Positions 31,455 to 41,479 of a stretch of 52,559 nucleotides of DNA are shown here, one piece after another (position 1 is the stretch's first letter; every line of letters starts with the position of its first letter). A program made the position numbers and the translations under genes. A model generated the notes under the pieces. It was not told the origin of the DNA. It ran no database searches and saw nothing but the letters and a program-made list of their open reading frames with translations. The stretch comes from a virus: IMG/VR virus record IMGVR_UViG_3300035162_002861, positions 1 through 52,559 of that record, one strand, 5' to 3'.

Positions 31455-34400
31455 TTATCCGTTAAAGTCATCTCGTTCAGTTCTGCCCGACATAAACATA
31501 TTAAGTGCCGCTAATCCACCGCCTAATGGTCCGTTAATAGTCATATCAACCAATACACTAGCTTGTGAGTCCGGAATATTTACTCCAGCTGTATTTGACC
31601 ATGTAGTGTCTTCAAATACTAGCTGACCTGCTGTTAGTTTGTTTGTAAACAAATTAGATCCACCACCATTAAATCTGTTTTCAATATACAGTTTTAATGC
31701 TCTTTGTGTAGGAATAATATTGTCTGAGTTAGCAACAAAAGTATTATCAGTACTAAATTCTCTAATAACAGCCTGTGTTCCACCAACTCTAATTCCACCA
31801 AGTCTTAACTCATCTAACCCTTCTAAGTCAAAGAAGTCTGCACTTAATGTTACACCACCTTGTGCCTGTGAAACTCTAAATAGTTCACCAACTCTGTAGT
31901 TACCATCTTGGTCAGTACTTGTGTAGAATACTCGTCCACCGTTTGATTCAACAACTTCGTTTGATTGTCTTGTTTCATTTGCGGCGCTTTGTCCAAATAC
32001 ATAAAGTCCTGGATAGTTAGTGTTACTAAAGTTACCAGTACCAATGTCTAAGAAGTCGTGTCCTGTAAGTCTACAGCTACTATAACGTTCACGTATAGTA
32101 ACTCCTGTTCCATGTATTGGAGCTAATGCACGACCTAATATTGGACTAATTTGGAATGTTAATTCAATGTTTGGTGCAGTTCCACTTTGTGCAGTTACTT
32201 TAACCAATCTATAAATTGTATCACTTCCTGTAAATCTTACGTTTGCTCCAGGTCCTGGAACTAAACTTAGTCCACTAATTTTCATAGTGTTACCAATTTG
32301 TAATTCTTCGCCAAAACCATTACCAGTTATTGTTACAATCGCACTTTGGTATCCTGTACCTCTATTATAGAATGTTGGTTGAGGTAATGCACCGTTGTTA
32401 ATATCAACAATATAATACGGCTCACTGTACTCTTCAGGATCTTCAACTGTTACTGTTGGTGGAGTAATGTATCCACTACCTGGATTGTAAATATTAAACT
32501 GATTTAATTTTCCATCTTTAACTTCAACTCTAGCAAATGCTGTTGCACCACCAGTAATAATATTACCTACTGATCCTGCATTTGATAAGCCAACCCATGT
32601 TGGCAAGTTATTTCTAATTCCGCCTGCTACTGCTGTTAAGTTTCCTGTTACTTCTCTTACAGTCCAACCGTACCCATTGTCTGAACTTACTGTAGTTCCT
32701 GTAGAACTTACTGCTAAGAACACACCTTGTGTATAACCAATTTTCCAATCTTCTCTGCCTGAGTCGCCAACTAGTTGTGAGTCTGACCAAGTAGTTCCAG
32801 TGTCACTGTAAATAACTCTATCTGACTGCGCCATTGTTGCAATCCAACAGTTACTACCAAATACTAAGTCATTGTATACTTCTGGTGATGCAGGTGTTAC
32901 TGCCGCTCCAGTAGTCCAAGTTACGCCATTATCTGCTGAAATAACTGTAGTACCATCTTCAGCGATTGCAATCCATTTGCCTGCGCCATATGCTAATCCT
33001 ACCCAAGTAGTTGCACTTCCGCCTGTAGCTACTGTAGTCCAACTTCCTGATGGAACTTGTGTTGAGTCGCCGCCAGTATCAAGTGTATTTTTATAAATGT
33101 TAGCACTTCCTGTTGCTAGTGCCATAATAGTATTTCCGCTAGGTCCACCTATTTCAACATGCTTCCAAGTTGTACTTGCAGGAAGTGTTGAATGATCAAA
33201 GTTAATACCATCATTTGAATATACTAGTCTGTCACTACCGTCTGCTACTGCCGCTATAACTGGGCCATTTTTTGCAAATCCTGTCCAGTTTAAACTGTAT
33301 GCTGGTAAATCTCTAAGTGTCCAAACTGCACCGTCTGTGGAAACATAAAAGTCGTTTGTTCCGCTAGGAGCATAATACCACATACCAATACTTGGACTGT
33401 ACCCTATGTCTAATGCACCTGTTTGTACACTAGTGTTTGACTTACTAAATATTGGGCTTGACACACTAACTCTTGGCTCGTAAAAGTAAACTGTAGTTTC
33501 TGATAATGCTGTTGCATTTAATTTTCCTGGAACAATATTATCCCAGCCTGCTGTATTTGTAGATTCTTTATAAACTGTTGCAGTAAATGTTGAAGGATTA
33601 TAATTTTGAATCCATCCATATTGTCCTGCACCAATACCTTCAGTAATAACAATACGCATTCCTACTAGCTGTGCTTTAGTTCGTACTTCTGAAGCCGCTA
33701 AAATAACGCTTGATAAATCGCCACCTTGTGCTGAGTTACCAAAAGATTTAAATCCTCTACCACCAACGTTTGTACTGTCATCTGGTAATTGTAAATCAAT
33801 TTTAGAAATTCCGCCTTGTCTAAATTCATCGTATATCATATTTAAACCAACACCTGATGCTTGTGTAGTTGATGTTGTTGCTTGTGTATATGATTGACCT
33901 GTATTTTTATATGCTATTGCTAGTATTGAAGTACCAGTTGACCAAACTTCGTCTACTGTTGCCTCTCCGCTTTGGTTGTTAACTGTAGCTAACTGTGGAG
34001 TTTCTGTTGAGTCAAATCCTTCTGCAACACTACCAAATGTTCCGTATGAGTTGTTACCGTTAGTAGCACGTAAAATACCACCGTTTTCAGCTAGGTAACC
34101 AATGTGTGCATAATATGTAAACACACTAACTAGCTCTGAACGTCCTCTATTTGTAGCCCAGTAGCCAATGCCGTCACTTAGTACTTGTGTAAAGTCGTTA
34201 GCAACGATTGATTTATTACCACCGTTGTGTAATGCACCGTCAATTTTCATTCCAATACAGTTATTACCAATTGTAGTAACACCTTGTACATATGTTGATT
34301 TACCGCCTGCAATTCTTTTTAAGTTAACAGCACCTGCTGTTGCACTTACAAATGTGTGTGCAGATAATTCTGAACTAATACCGACATTCATTGTAATAAC

Positions 34401-37040
34401 ATTACCACTTACATTTGTAATTAAAATATTCTTATTGTAGTACGGATCTGTTGATCTTGGGTGTAACAGTTGTGTTGCATTACCATCACTAGCACAGGTC
34501 CATGCTAAACTATTTGCATCAATAGTAATTGTGTTTCCAATTTTAATATTATGAGCCCAGCTTATTGAATTATTGCTAGAACTTATAAATCTATGTTCAT
34601 AAACACCGTCTGGGTTAACGCCAACATTTACAGTAATTGTTTTATCTGTTTTGGCAACAACTTTACGTTTTTCTCCGTATGCTGGATCTGTAACTCTTGG
34701 GTACGTATGATTACTATCAAAGTTGTCTTTTGCACATGTAAATGTTAAACTATTATTTGCAAAGCTAATTTCTTCTCCTACAGCTAATCCGTGTGCTGTC
34801 GCAAATGCTAATACCATTTGGCCCGTTGATGGATTATAAGTTGTTCCATCTACTGGTGTATATTGTGCAGTTGGAAGAGTCAATGTCATTACACCTGATG
34901 CTGGTGCATAAGTACCAGTTGTTGGTGTGTATTCCATGTTGTTTACGTTTGCAATCCAAACACTTGTATCGTCTGGGCCAGTACCTGGATCTAATGAAAC
35001 AAATGCTCCGCCTGTTGGACGGCTTGTTCCGTAATCATTTGGTCCTACTAGTGTTCCTGTTAATCCTTTTAGTGTACAGTTTCGAATTCCGCAACCATTT
35101 CTAACATAGAACATATTTGATAAACTGTTAGCTGATGGAATAATTAATGGTATCTGTGGTTGTGGTACACCGTGTAAATAAGTTTTTTCACCTAATACAA
35201 CATCTTCAGTAGGTACTGCTGGTCTAATTGTAGTTGTTCTAAGTTCTGCGCCTACTAGTGCAACTTTACTTGGAATACTAATTGGAAGTATTTCAGCAAA
35301 TTCGCCTGACATAACTTGGACTTTTGCGTGTTCACCAACTCTATTAGGTTCATCTGCTAATAAGTAACTCATTGCAAATCCAACAGTTCTAAATGGAGCG
35401 TTTAATGAGCCACCACCTGTTGCATCATCAACTCCGTTAAGTGAAACATAATATAATTTTGCTTGTAAGTCTAATGTATCCCAATCCGGCATACCAGTAG
35501 TTGATCTTAATGCTTGACCAAATGCACCAATTGGTAAACGTAATGTGTCAATTGCTGTTGAATCTTGATCTTGGAAAGTTTTTAAGTCACCTTTTCTTGC
35601 TAACTTGTTAGTTAATGTACCAAGTACTGCAATTTTCCAGTAGTTTTGATCTGGTTGTTCTACATCTAAATCTGGTCTTGATGCTGATTCTGTTGAACGA
35701 TGATATGCTAGACAAGTATATGTAGAGCCTTCCCAGTTAACCATATCACCTTTAAAGTACTCAATGTTATCTTCCCAGTAATCACGCCATTGTCTTCCGT
35801 CAATAACTAATTCCCAATATGCTGGCCACGCATCAGGTTGTAAGTTTGTATTATCTTGAATAGCAATATATAAGTTTCCTGAATAACGTATTAGATCGCC
35901 TGTTTTATAATCTACAAACGAACTTGCACCATCTTCGCCGTTCCAGTCATCTCTAAACTTATATCCTTCAAATGTAACATTCCAGTCAGTTGCATATAAA
36001 CTTGGGTTTAACGCTGTATTAAATGTAACTGCTTTATAAATGTAACCACCGTATAATACAGTATCGCCTGGTTGGTAGTAAACGTTATCTGCCCAAACAT
36101 TTTCATATTCTGAACCTGGCAAATATATTGCCCATTTACTTGTTCCGTAATCAGTATTAAATCCTGCTGAACCTGTTGTTGAAGTATGTCCAGCTAGACA
36201 CTTCATTAAGTTTGCACCACGTTTTACAATATCGTTTTTCTTATATCTATAACCTGCTTGCCAAATGCCTTGAATAGTTTCTGCACCTGATTGTTCATTA
36301 ACATAAACTTTAGTTACATATTCAATACCGTCTAGTTGTACTGCCCACTTAGCTTGATCTTCTTCTAGGCCAAGTGCAATTGAATCTGCTGATGTATGTC
36401 CTTGAGCACATTGATAAACAATACCACCGTACTTAACAATATCATTAACACGATATCGTGTACCAATTGACCATGTAGCTCTCCAAGTATCACTGTCTGA
36501 TAGTACAGTCCAGTCAGCTTGGTTAGCTTCAAGTCCTAATAGCGTAGTTGCGGCAGAAACGTGCTGATTAGTTGCTTTATAAACTTTACCGTTATAACGT
36601 ACAAGATCATTTGTTCTATATAATGTATTAATAGTCCAGTTGTATTTCCAGTCAGCGGACGAAACAGCAACTAATGTCCATTTTCCAATGTCAGCAACTA
36701 GTCCGTCTGTTCCTGAAGTAAACGTAGCGGCAGATGTATGTGATTCAGTACATTCGTAAATACTAGCACCATACTTAACAATGTTACCTATAGAATAATG
36801 TGTGCTTACAGTCCAAGTGTTTTTCCAAACTTTACCTTCGGATTGTTTAATCCATTTTGGTTCAGCTGGTGTAACATCTGTACCTGCAACATCATTATAG
36901 AAAGTTCCTCCTGTATGTGTTTTTAATGCCACATACGTAAAACCTTGGTATTCAATCATATCATCAACGATATAATCACTACCACCGGCCCAAGCACCCT
37001 TCCAGTTAAATCTAATTCTACTAAGTTTAAATTCTGCCAT
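31455..37040 (-). CDS. Giant modular tail-fibre protein, 1861 aa, CBM5/12-like repeats plus Asp-box propeller
   Basis: Residues about 10-450 hold eight CBM5/12-like repeats, for example WRATWSIGTRYRVNDIVKYG. A beta-helix-like section starts near YYVSLNGVDDATGGG. Residues about 1210-1490 contain at least five Asp-box/BNR motifs (STDGAVWT, SNDGINF, SADNGVTWT, SDTGTTWS, SSDNGYGWT), indicating a six- or seven-bladed sialidase-like beta-propeller. This insert is absent from the 1614-residue paralogue. The C-terminal module (GHDFLDIGTGNFSNTNYPG, FYTSTDQDGNYRVG, STDNTFVANSDNIIPTQRA) is common to both. Sialidase catalytic residues were not identified, so the propeller may only bind glycans. AATAAATA lies 18 bases before the start. 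Confidence 0.8.
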   Translation of the reverse strand: MAEFKLSRIRFNWKGAWAGGSDYIVDDMIEYQGFTYVALKTHTGGTFYNDVAGTDVTPAEPKWIKQSEGKVWKNTWTVSTHYSIGNIVKYGASIYECTESHTSAATFTSGTDGLVADIGKWTLVAVSSADWKYNWTINTLYRTNDLVRYNGKVYKATNQHVSAATTLLGLEANQADWTVLSDSDTWRATWSIGTRYRVNDIVKYGGIVYQCAQGHTSADSIALGLEEDQAKWAVQLDGIEYVTKVYVNEQSGAETIQGIWQAGYRYKKNDIVKRGANLMKCLAGHTSTTGSAGFNTDYGTSKWAIYLPGSEYENVWADNVYYQPGDTVLYGGYIYKAVTFNTALNPSLYATDWNVTFEGYKFRDDWNGEDGASSFVDYKTGDLIRYSGNLYIAIQDNTNLQPDAWPAYWELVIDGRQWRDYWEDNIEYFKGDMVNWEGSTYTCLAYHRSTESASRPDLDVEQPDQNYWKIAVLGTLTNKLARKGDLKTFQDQDSTAIDTLRLPIGAFGQALRSTTGMPDWDTLDLQAKLYYVSLNGVDDATGGGSLNAPFRTVGFAMSYLLADEPNRVGEHAKVQVMSGEFAEILPISIPSKVALVGAELRTTTIRPAVPTEDVVLGEKTYLHGVPQPQIPLIIPSANSLSNMFYVRNGCGIRNCTLKGLTGTLVGPNDYGTSRPTGGAFVSLDPGTGPDDTSVWIANVNNMEYTPTTGTYAPASGVMTLTLPTAQYTPVDGTTYNPSTGQMVLAFATAHGLAVGEEISFANNSLTFTCAKDNFDSNHTYPRVTDPAYGEKRKVVAKTDKTITVNVGVNPDGVYEHRFISSSNNSISWAHNIKIGNTITIDANSLAWTCASDGNATQLLHPRSTDPYYNKNILITNVSGNVITMNVGISSELSAHTFVSATAGAVNLKRIAGGKSTYVQGVTTIGNNCIGMKIDGALHNGGNKSIVANDFTQVLSDGIGYWATNRGRSELVSVFTYYAHIGYLAENGGILRATNGNNSYGTFGSVAEGFDSTETPQLATVNNQSGEATVDEVWSTGTSILAIAYKNTGQSYTQATTSTTQASGVGLNMIYDEFRQGGISKIDLQLPDDSTNVGGRGFKSFGNSAQGGDLSSVILAASEVRTKAQLVGMRIVITEGIGAGQYGWIQNYNPSTFTATVYKESTNTAGWDNIVPGKLNATALSETTVYFYEPRVSVSSPIFSKSNTSVQTGALDIGYSPSIGMWYYAPSGTNDFYVSTDGAVWTLRDLPAYSLNWTGFAKNGPVIAAVADGSDRLVYSNDGINFDHSTLPASTTWKHVEIGGPSGNTIMALATGSANIYKNTLDTGGDSTQVPSGSWTTVATGGSATTWVGLAYGAGKWIAIAEDGTTVISADNGVTWTTGAAVTPASPEVYNDLVFGSNCWIATMAQSDRVIYSDTGTTWSDSQLVGDSGREDWKIGYTQGVFLAVSSTGTTVSSDNGYGWTVREVTGNLTAVAGGIRNNLPTWVGLSNAGSVGNIITGGATAFARVEVKDGKLNQFNIYNPGSGYITPPTVTVEDPEEYSEPYYIVDINNGALPQPTFYNRGTGYQSAIVTITGNGFGEELQIGNTMKISGLSLVPGPGANVRFTGSDTIYRLVKVTAQSGTAPNIELTFQISPILGRALAPIHGTGVTIRERYSSCRLTGHDFLDIGTGNFSNTNYPGLYVFGQSAANETRQSNEVVESNGGRVFYTSTDQDGNYRVGELFRVSQAQGGVTLSADFFDLEGLDELRLGGIRVGGTQAVIREFSTDNTFVANSDNIIPTQRALKLYIENRFNGGGSNLFTNKLTAGQLVFEDTTWSNTAGVNIPDSQASVLVDMTINGPLGGGLAALNMFMSGRTERDDFNG
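31992..32074 (-). repeat. Conserved DNA block shared with 27058-27139
   Basis: This is the partner of the block in the 1614-residue gene. Both encode RLTGHDFLDIGTGNFSNTN and are close to identical over about 65 bases (32009-32074 against 27074-27139). Confidence 0.7.
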
Positions 37041-37057
37041 TTTCTTTACCTTTTACG

Positions 37058-37065
37058 TATTTATT
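37058..37065 (-). promoter_or_regulatory. T4-like late promoter element (AATAAATA)
   Basis: Minus-strand AATAAATA 18 bases upstream of the 1861-residue gene; AAAGGT follows near the ATG. Confidence 0.5.
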
Positions 37066-37424
37066 CATACTCCAGTTGGGTATGTATAATCCTCATTAAT
37101 TCGTGCTACTAAATTTCCGCTATCATCAATATAGTAACTAATGTTTCTATTATCCCATCTAAACTGCTCGTAGTTTAAATTTAGGTAAACCCTTTTATGG
37201 TTTACATCTCTACCTTCAAGAAAGTCTTCACCTTGTTGGAAATCTTCGTAATTTTCTGCAGGGTCACCTTCGCCATTAATTGCAATACTATCATGACTTT
37301 TTAATTGATCAACTTTACCAATAAATAGTTCACCTTCGGTTGTTCTACGTAATCCGTAAAAATACCTTGTGTCGGTTTGGTTAACCATATCTGAAAGACT
37401 TTGTCCTAAGCTACCATCACTCAT
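37065..37424 (-). CDS. Small virion-associated protein, 119 aa
   Basis: The protein is acidic and soluble with a conserved-looking core: DTRYFYGLRRTTEGELFIGKVDQL, a Gly/Asp/Glu-rich middle, and YEQFRWDNRNISYYIDDSGNLVARIN at the end. No family was recognised. It shares one base with the stop of the 109-residue gene upstream (TAATG) and precedes the 1861-residue fibre. It fills the same slot as the 172- and 149-residue proteins in the repeated gene order, but without their GTTAQRP motif. Confidence 0.6.
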   Translation of the reverse strand: MSDGSLGQSLSDMVNQTDTRYFYGLRRTTEGELFIGKVDQLKSHDSIAINGEGDPAENYEDFQQGEDFLEGRDVNHKRVYLNLNYEQFRWDNRNISYYIDDSGNLVARINEDYTYPTGV

Positions 37425-37753
37425 TATACTATCTCCACTAAGCTAAGAATCACATCAAGTGACTCAGTTGTGTCCGATCTAACATACAACGTATTAGTTG
37501 CATCAAGGACAATTTTTTCACCTTTACCAATTGGCTTCATTGCAGTACTTGGAGGAATAGGCATTCCCTTAATCATATATCCAATGGAACTTGCTTCGTC
37601 TCCAATTTCAATATCAACACTTACCATACTTCCTGTTAAGTTAGCAATGTTCATACCAATAATTGTTGTACTAGTTGCCGCTGGTGTTGTGTACACTGCT
37701 ACTCTTTCAGTACCAATTTGTTTGCCTATAATATTTTTAAAATTAGTTGCCAT
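37424..37753 (-). CDS. Small beta-sandwich virion protein, 109 aa
   Basis: The layout resembles the 108- and 114-residue proteins at 26218 and 46227: RVAVYTTPAATSTTIIGMNIANLTG, then an Asp/Glu-rich turn, then GKGEKIVLDATNTLYVRSD and a final hydrophobic strand. It has no Cys and no enzyme motif. TTAGGAAAG lies upstream of the ATG. It is translated just ahead of the 119-residue protein, with overlapping stop and start. A structural role is inferred from context. Confidence 0.6.
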   Translation of the reverse strand: MATNFKNIIGKQIGTERVAVYTTPAATSTTIIGMNIANLTGSMVSVDIEIGDEASSIGYMIKGMPIPPSTAMKPIGKGEKIVLDATNTLYVRSDTTESLDVILSLVEIV

Positions 37754-37762
37754 ATTTCTTTC

Positions 37763-40700
37763 CTAAATTGTTAATGCAAGTTTAATCGCAATTTCCTCTG
37801 CATCATTAAACGTTACAGCACCAGTGGCACCTGCAACTGAAACCCAGTTATTTCCAATATCGTATATTTCAACTCTATCTTCAACAGTGTTATAACGCAT
37901 CATTCCTAGTTCGGGACTTGGATGTCTGTTTGCATTATTACCAACTGGAATAACAAATCCGCCTGTACCATCAACTTTAAAGTAACCTGTACCTTGTTGC
38001 TTTAATGTAGTAACAGCACCATCTATAGTATTAGTTATCTGATTTCCGTTAAAACTAAAGTTTTCAACAGCAACATAACCACTTCCATTTGCACGTAAAA
38101 GCAAGTTTTGATTAGTTGTAATTGTTTCTAATATACTACCGTGTACAGCAATATCATCAACTTCTAACCGTTTTGCATCAAATCTTTGTGAAGTAACGTC
38201 AGCTACAAGTGATCCACCAGCATAAAAGCGTAATGTATCGTCATCTGCACCTGGTGTTATTTCTGGTGTAATATAAGTATCTCTATCAAGATCGTATACA
38301 CCACCTAGTGTATTCCAATCAGTAGTATATGCTTCAAATACGCTTGTAGTTGTATTATAACGTAGCATACCTGCTATTGGTGATCCTGGACGTTGTGCTG
38401 TTGTACCCTTAGGTAATGTTAATGATCCTGTACCGTCAATTTTAACAGTTTGACTACTCGGATCTAATACAATATCTCCACCTGGGTTAGCAACAGTATT
38501 TCCACTAAGTTCAATGTTGTCAATAATAACTTGACCAACACCGTTAGTTGTAATATTAATATCGCCGTTACTTGCAGTTGTAGTAATAGTATCGTTGTCA
38601 ATGATAATATCATCAACGTAAACTTTACCAATATTTGCTTCTGACCAGTTTAATAAAGTAGTACCTAGTTTGTATGTGTCATCAAGATTAGGTATAATAT
38701 CACTATCAATTCTAGCATTAATATTAATTGTGTCAGTGTCTTCGTCACCAAGTGTGATATTGCCACCAACTGTTACATTGCCAGTAACATCTAAGTTACC
38801 TGTAATGTTAACATTGTCTTGTAAATTAATTGTACTTGTTGAACTATTAATATTAATGTCGCCGCTCGTACTACTAATAGTATTTCCGCTAATTTTAATA
38901 TTTCCGCTTTCAACTTTTGTTCCGTCAATAATAGTTGTACTTGTACCATCAGTAAATGTAATACCTTGGTTATTGTTAAACAAGAATTCTGCGTTAGTAA
39001 ATGTTACTTCGCCTGTTTCTTGATTAATTCTAAATAAATCTCCAACTCTAAAGTCGCCTTTATGATCAACTGTGCTAAAGTAAACGTTTGCATCACTATT
39101 AGCAACTACTTCGTTTGCTTGTATAACTGCTGTATTGTCGTTAGTTACATCTTTGCCTGTACCAATATAAGCAAGGTTCATACCAATTGCATAAACAACT
39201 GATCCGCTTCCTGTGCCATGAATACCATAGTTACCGTAAACACTTGCACTTGCAATACTTCTAATTTCTCCACCAAAGTCTGAATGATCAATTAATGTTA
39301 AACCTGTTGCTGTGCCACCTGCACTAAAATCAATGTCTTGAATAAATGTATCATCGTCTACTAAAATTTGTGATCCGTTATCACCGTTAAAGTCTAATTT
39401 TAAAACTGTATACTGATCAACTACTGTAGGTGCTGTAGGGTTACTAAATGCATTTGTTACACCTACGCCTTTTCTAACTCTAAAGTCATCAATACGTCCA
39501 TCAAATCCCTGTGTACCTGCATAATTGTTACCAATTATTAATGGCTTTGTTGTTCCTAAGTTAGTATTATTAGATGTTGTTGCTTGTACTGCACCGTCTA
39601 TAAATAATTTAATTGTAGTGCCTACTCTTGATACCATGATATGATAGTAAGTAGTATTAATTAACGTAACATCAGGAGCCATTATTTCAGTATTACCAAT
39701 GTATACTTTAGGCTTCCTATCAACTGTATAAAAATGTAGTGCGTTATCTGTATCTGATCCTGCTCTAAAATCAAATTTACTTTCAGTTCCAGTATCGTCT
39801 GCAATATAAATTACACATTCAACACTAAAGTCACCAGTTCCAAATCCAAAATCACTTGCTGTTGTTAATGTAAATCTGTCGTCAGTACCGTCAAATAATC
39901 CCATACCAGTACCATACTTAACAGCACCTGTTGTAACTATCTGTGCATTGCCTACTGCTGTAACAGTTTTCTTAGCTCTACTTAATGGGGTAATAAATCC
40001 GTTTGCTCTACCGTCAATAATAACTTCGTTTGTTCCTACACTTTCAATAGTTGATTGTGCTAGTTGTGTTCCGTCAGCATCTTTTAATGTAATTGTTTGT
40101 CCTGCGGCAGGTGTTGTTCCTGCTAGGCCGCTGTACTTAATTCTTGTTTTACCATCACCTTTAAGACCAGTTGCGCCTTCAAGTATTTCAATACCTTTGT
40201 CTGCAAAATATGTAAAACAATTTAGCCATTCTACTCTTGCACCATTAGTAACTTTTAATCCACTTGCATTTGGCGTAATAAATGTTACACTGTGGAATAA
40301 CATCGCCGCTTCTCTTGAATCAGTATGAGCAACACTTCCGTCTAAATATGCGCCACGTCCTGCATCGCCGGCCGCAAAGCCTCTTGGATCTGTGTTGGAA
40401 ACAGTAGTACCTTTTGTAATAACACTTACGTTTCTAATATAAGGTGATCTTTCGTAAACTCTAAAGTTGTTTGCAAAACGGAAAGCGTGTCCTGTTACTG
40501 CTCCAGCATTGTAATAAAAATCTTTAATTGTAACATCTTCAACTGCTGAGTCGCCTTGCATTAAAAATACATCGTTGCTTTGTGTTCCACTTGTTGGTGA
40601 AATTTCAACTGCACGTAAACTGTGTCCTCTTACTGTAACACCTTGTGGTACAGTTAATGGAAATGCTTCTTGGTATTGTCCTGGATAAATGTAAACTGTA

Positions 40701-41479
40701 TCATGTAATCCAGCAAGTTCTAAACCTTTTGCAATAGTTGCAACTGGATCTTGTGGGTGTGTTCCTGTTCTTGCATCACTACCGTTAGATGATACATAAA
40801 TGATATTTCCTGGTATACTGATCAAATCAATAGCACCAAAATCTAGGTCATTTGTTGTTAGTGTGTTTGTTGTTACGTTAGCAAAGTTACCTGTTGCCCA
40901 ACGTTTTGTTGCAGTACCAATGTTATAAGTGTTATGCACATCAGGCATAATATCACTTGCAATGTCTGCATTAATAAAAATATTGTCAGTGTCACTATCA
41001 CCAATTGTAATATTTCCGTCGGCACTAATATTTCCTGTAGCGTGTAAATTACCAGTAACAGTTGTGTTACCTACAATGTTAATAACTCCAGTGCCGTTAG
41101 CACGGATAAACAAATCATCGTTTGTATTTGTATTTTCAATAAAGTTGTTATTAAGTTCTAAATCGCCTACAACAACTCTATTACCAACAATAGTATTGTC
41201 AGCAGTTGCAATAGCAAATTCTTGTGCAGTAGTTGATATAGTGCTTGTTGCACCATTAATAGTTACGTTTCCAACTTGGAAAGTAGTATTTGTAATTTCT
41301 AAATCTGTTACTCGGGCAACGCCTGCAACGTCTAGTGCGTATTGTGGATTGGTGGTTTTAATACCGATTCGACGATTTGTTACATCTAAGTATAATAGGT
41401 CTGTCTCAAAAGCTAAATCCGTCCCATTACGTAGGAGGTTTTCCTTTAAGAGAGGACCCGATATGCGACCAATTGCCAT
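37763..41479 (-). CDS. Giant modular tail-fibre protein, 1238 aa, with LamG-like lectin insert
   Basis: The N-terminus GRISGPLLKENLLRNGTDLAFETDLLYLDV is shared with the 1350-residue neighbour (GGQLLQDNLLRELADLKFDNDLLVV) and is probably the attachment domain. A pectate-lyase-like beta-helix follows (residues about 230-450), with YVSSNGSDARTGTHPQDP, YIYPGQYQEAFPLTVP and GVTVRGHSLRAVEI. Residues about 515-690 are an inserted concanavalin/LamG-like domain (LFDGTDDRFTL, GTGDFSVECVIYI, KLFIDGAV, GFDGRIDDFRV). Then come the FRVGDLF module and two GTTAQRP-type fibre units. It probably binds a host glycan through the lectin insert. RBS GGAGAG and a long leader precede the start. Confidence 0.82.
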   Translation of the reverse strand: MAIGRISGPLLKENLLRNGTDLAFETDLLYLDVTNRRIGIKTTNPQYALDVAGVARVTDLEITNTTFQVGNVTINGATSTISTTAQEFAIATADNTIVGNRVVVGDLELNNNFIENTNTNDDLFIRANGTGVINIVGNTTVTGNLHATGNISADGNITIGDSDTDNIFINADIASDIMPDVHNTYNIGTATKRWATGNFANVTTNTLTTNDLDFGAIDLISIPGNIIYVSSNGSDARTGTHPQDPVATIAKGLELAGLHDTVYIYPGQYQEAFPLTVPQGVTVRGHSLRAVEISPTSGTQSNDVFLMQGDSAVEDVTIKDFYYNAGAVTGHAFRFANNFRVYERSPYIRNVSVITKGTTVSNTDPRGFAAGDAGRGAYLDGSVAHTDSREAAMLFHSVTFITPNASGLKVTNGARVEWLNCFTYFADKGIEILEGATGLKGDGKTRIKYSGLAGTTPAAGQTITLKDADGTQLAQSTIESVGTNEVIIDGRANGFITPLSRAKKTVTAVGNAQIVTTGAVKYGTGMGLFDGTDDRFTLTTASDFGFGTGDFSVECVIYIADDTGTESKFDFRAGSDTDNALHFYTVDRKPKVYIGNTEIMAPDVTLINTTYYHIMVSRVGTTIKLFIDGAVQATTSNNTNLGTTKPLIIGNNYAGTQGFDGRIDDFRVRKGVGVTNAFSNPTAPTVVDQYTVLKLDFNGDNGSQILVDDDTFIQDIDFSAGGTATGLTLIDHSDFGGEIRSIASASVYGNYGIHGTGSGSVVYAIGMNLAYIGTGKDVTNDNTAVIQANEVVANSDANVYFSTVDHKGDFRVGDLFRINQETGEVTFTNAEFLFNNNQGITFTDGTSTTIIDGTKVESGNIKISGNTISSTSGDININSSTSTINLQDNVNITGNLDVTGNVTVGGNITLGDEDTDTININARIDSDIIPNLDDTYKLGTTLLNWSEANIGKVYVDDIIIDNDTITTTASNGDINITTNGVGQVIIDNIELSGNTVANPGGDIVLDPSSQTVKIDGTGSLTLPKGTTAQRPGSPIAGMLRYNTTTSVFEAYTTDWNTLGGVYDLDRDTYITPEITPGADDDTLRFYAGGSLVADVTSQRFDAKRLEVDDIAVHGSILETITTNQNLLLRANGSGYVAVENFSFNGNQITNTIDGAVTTLKQQGTGYFKVDGTGGFVIPVGNNANRHPSPELGMMRYNTVEDRVEIYDIGNNWVSVAGATGAVTFNDAEEIAIKLALTI

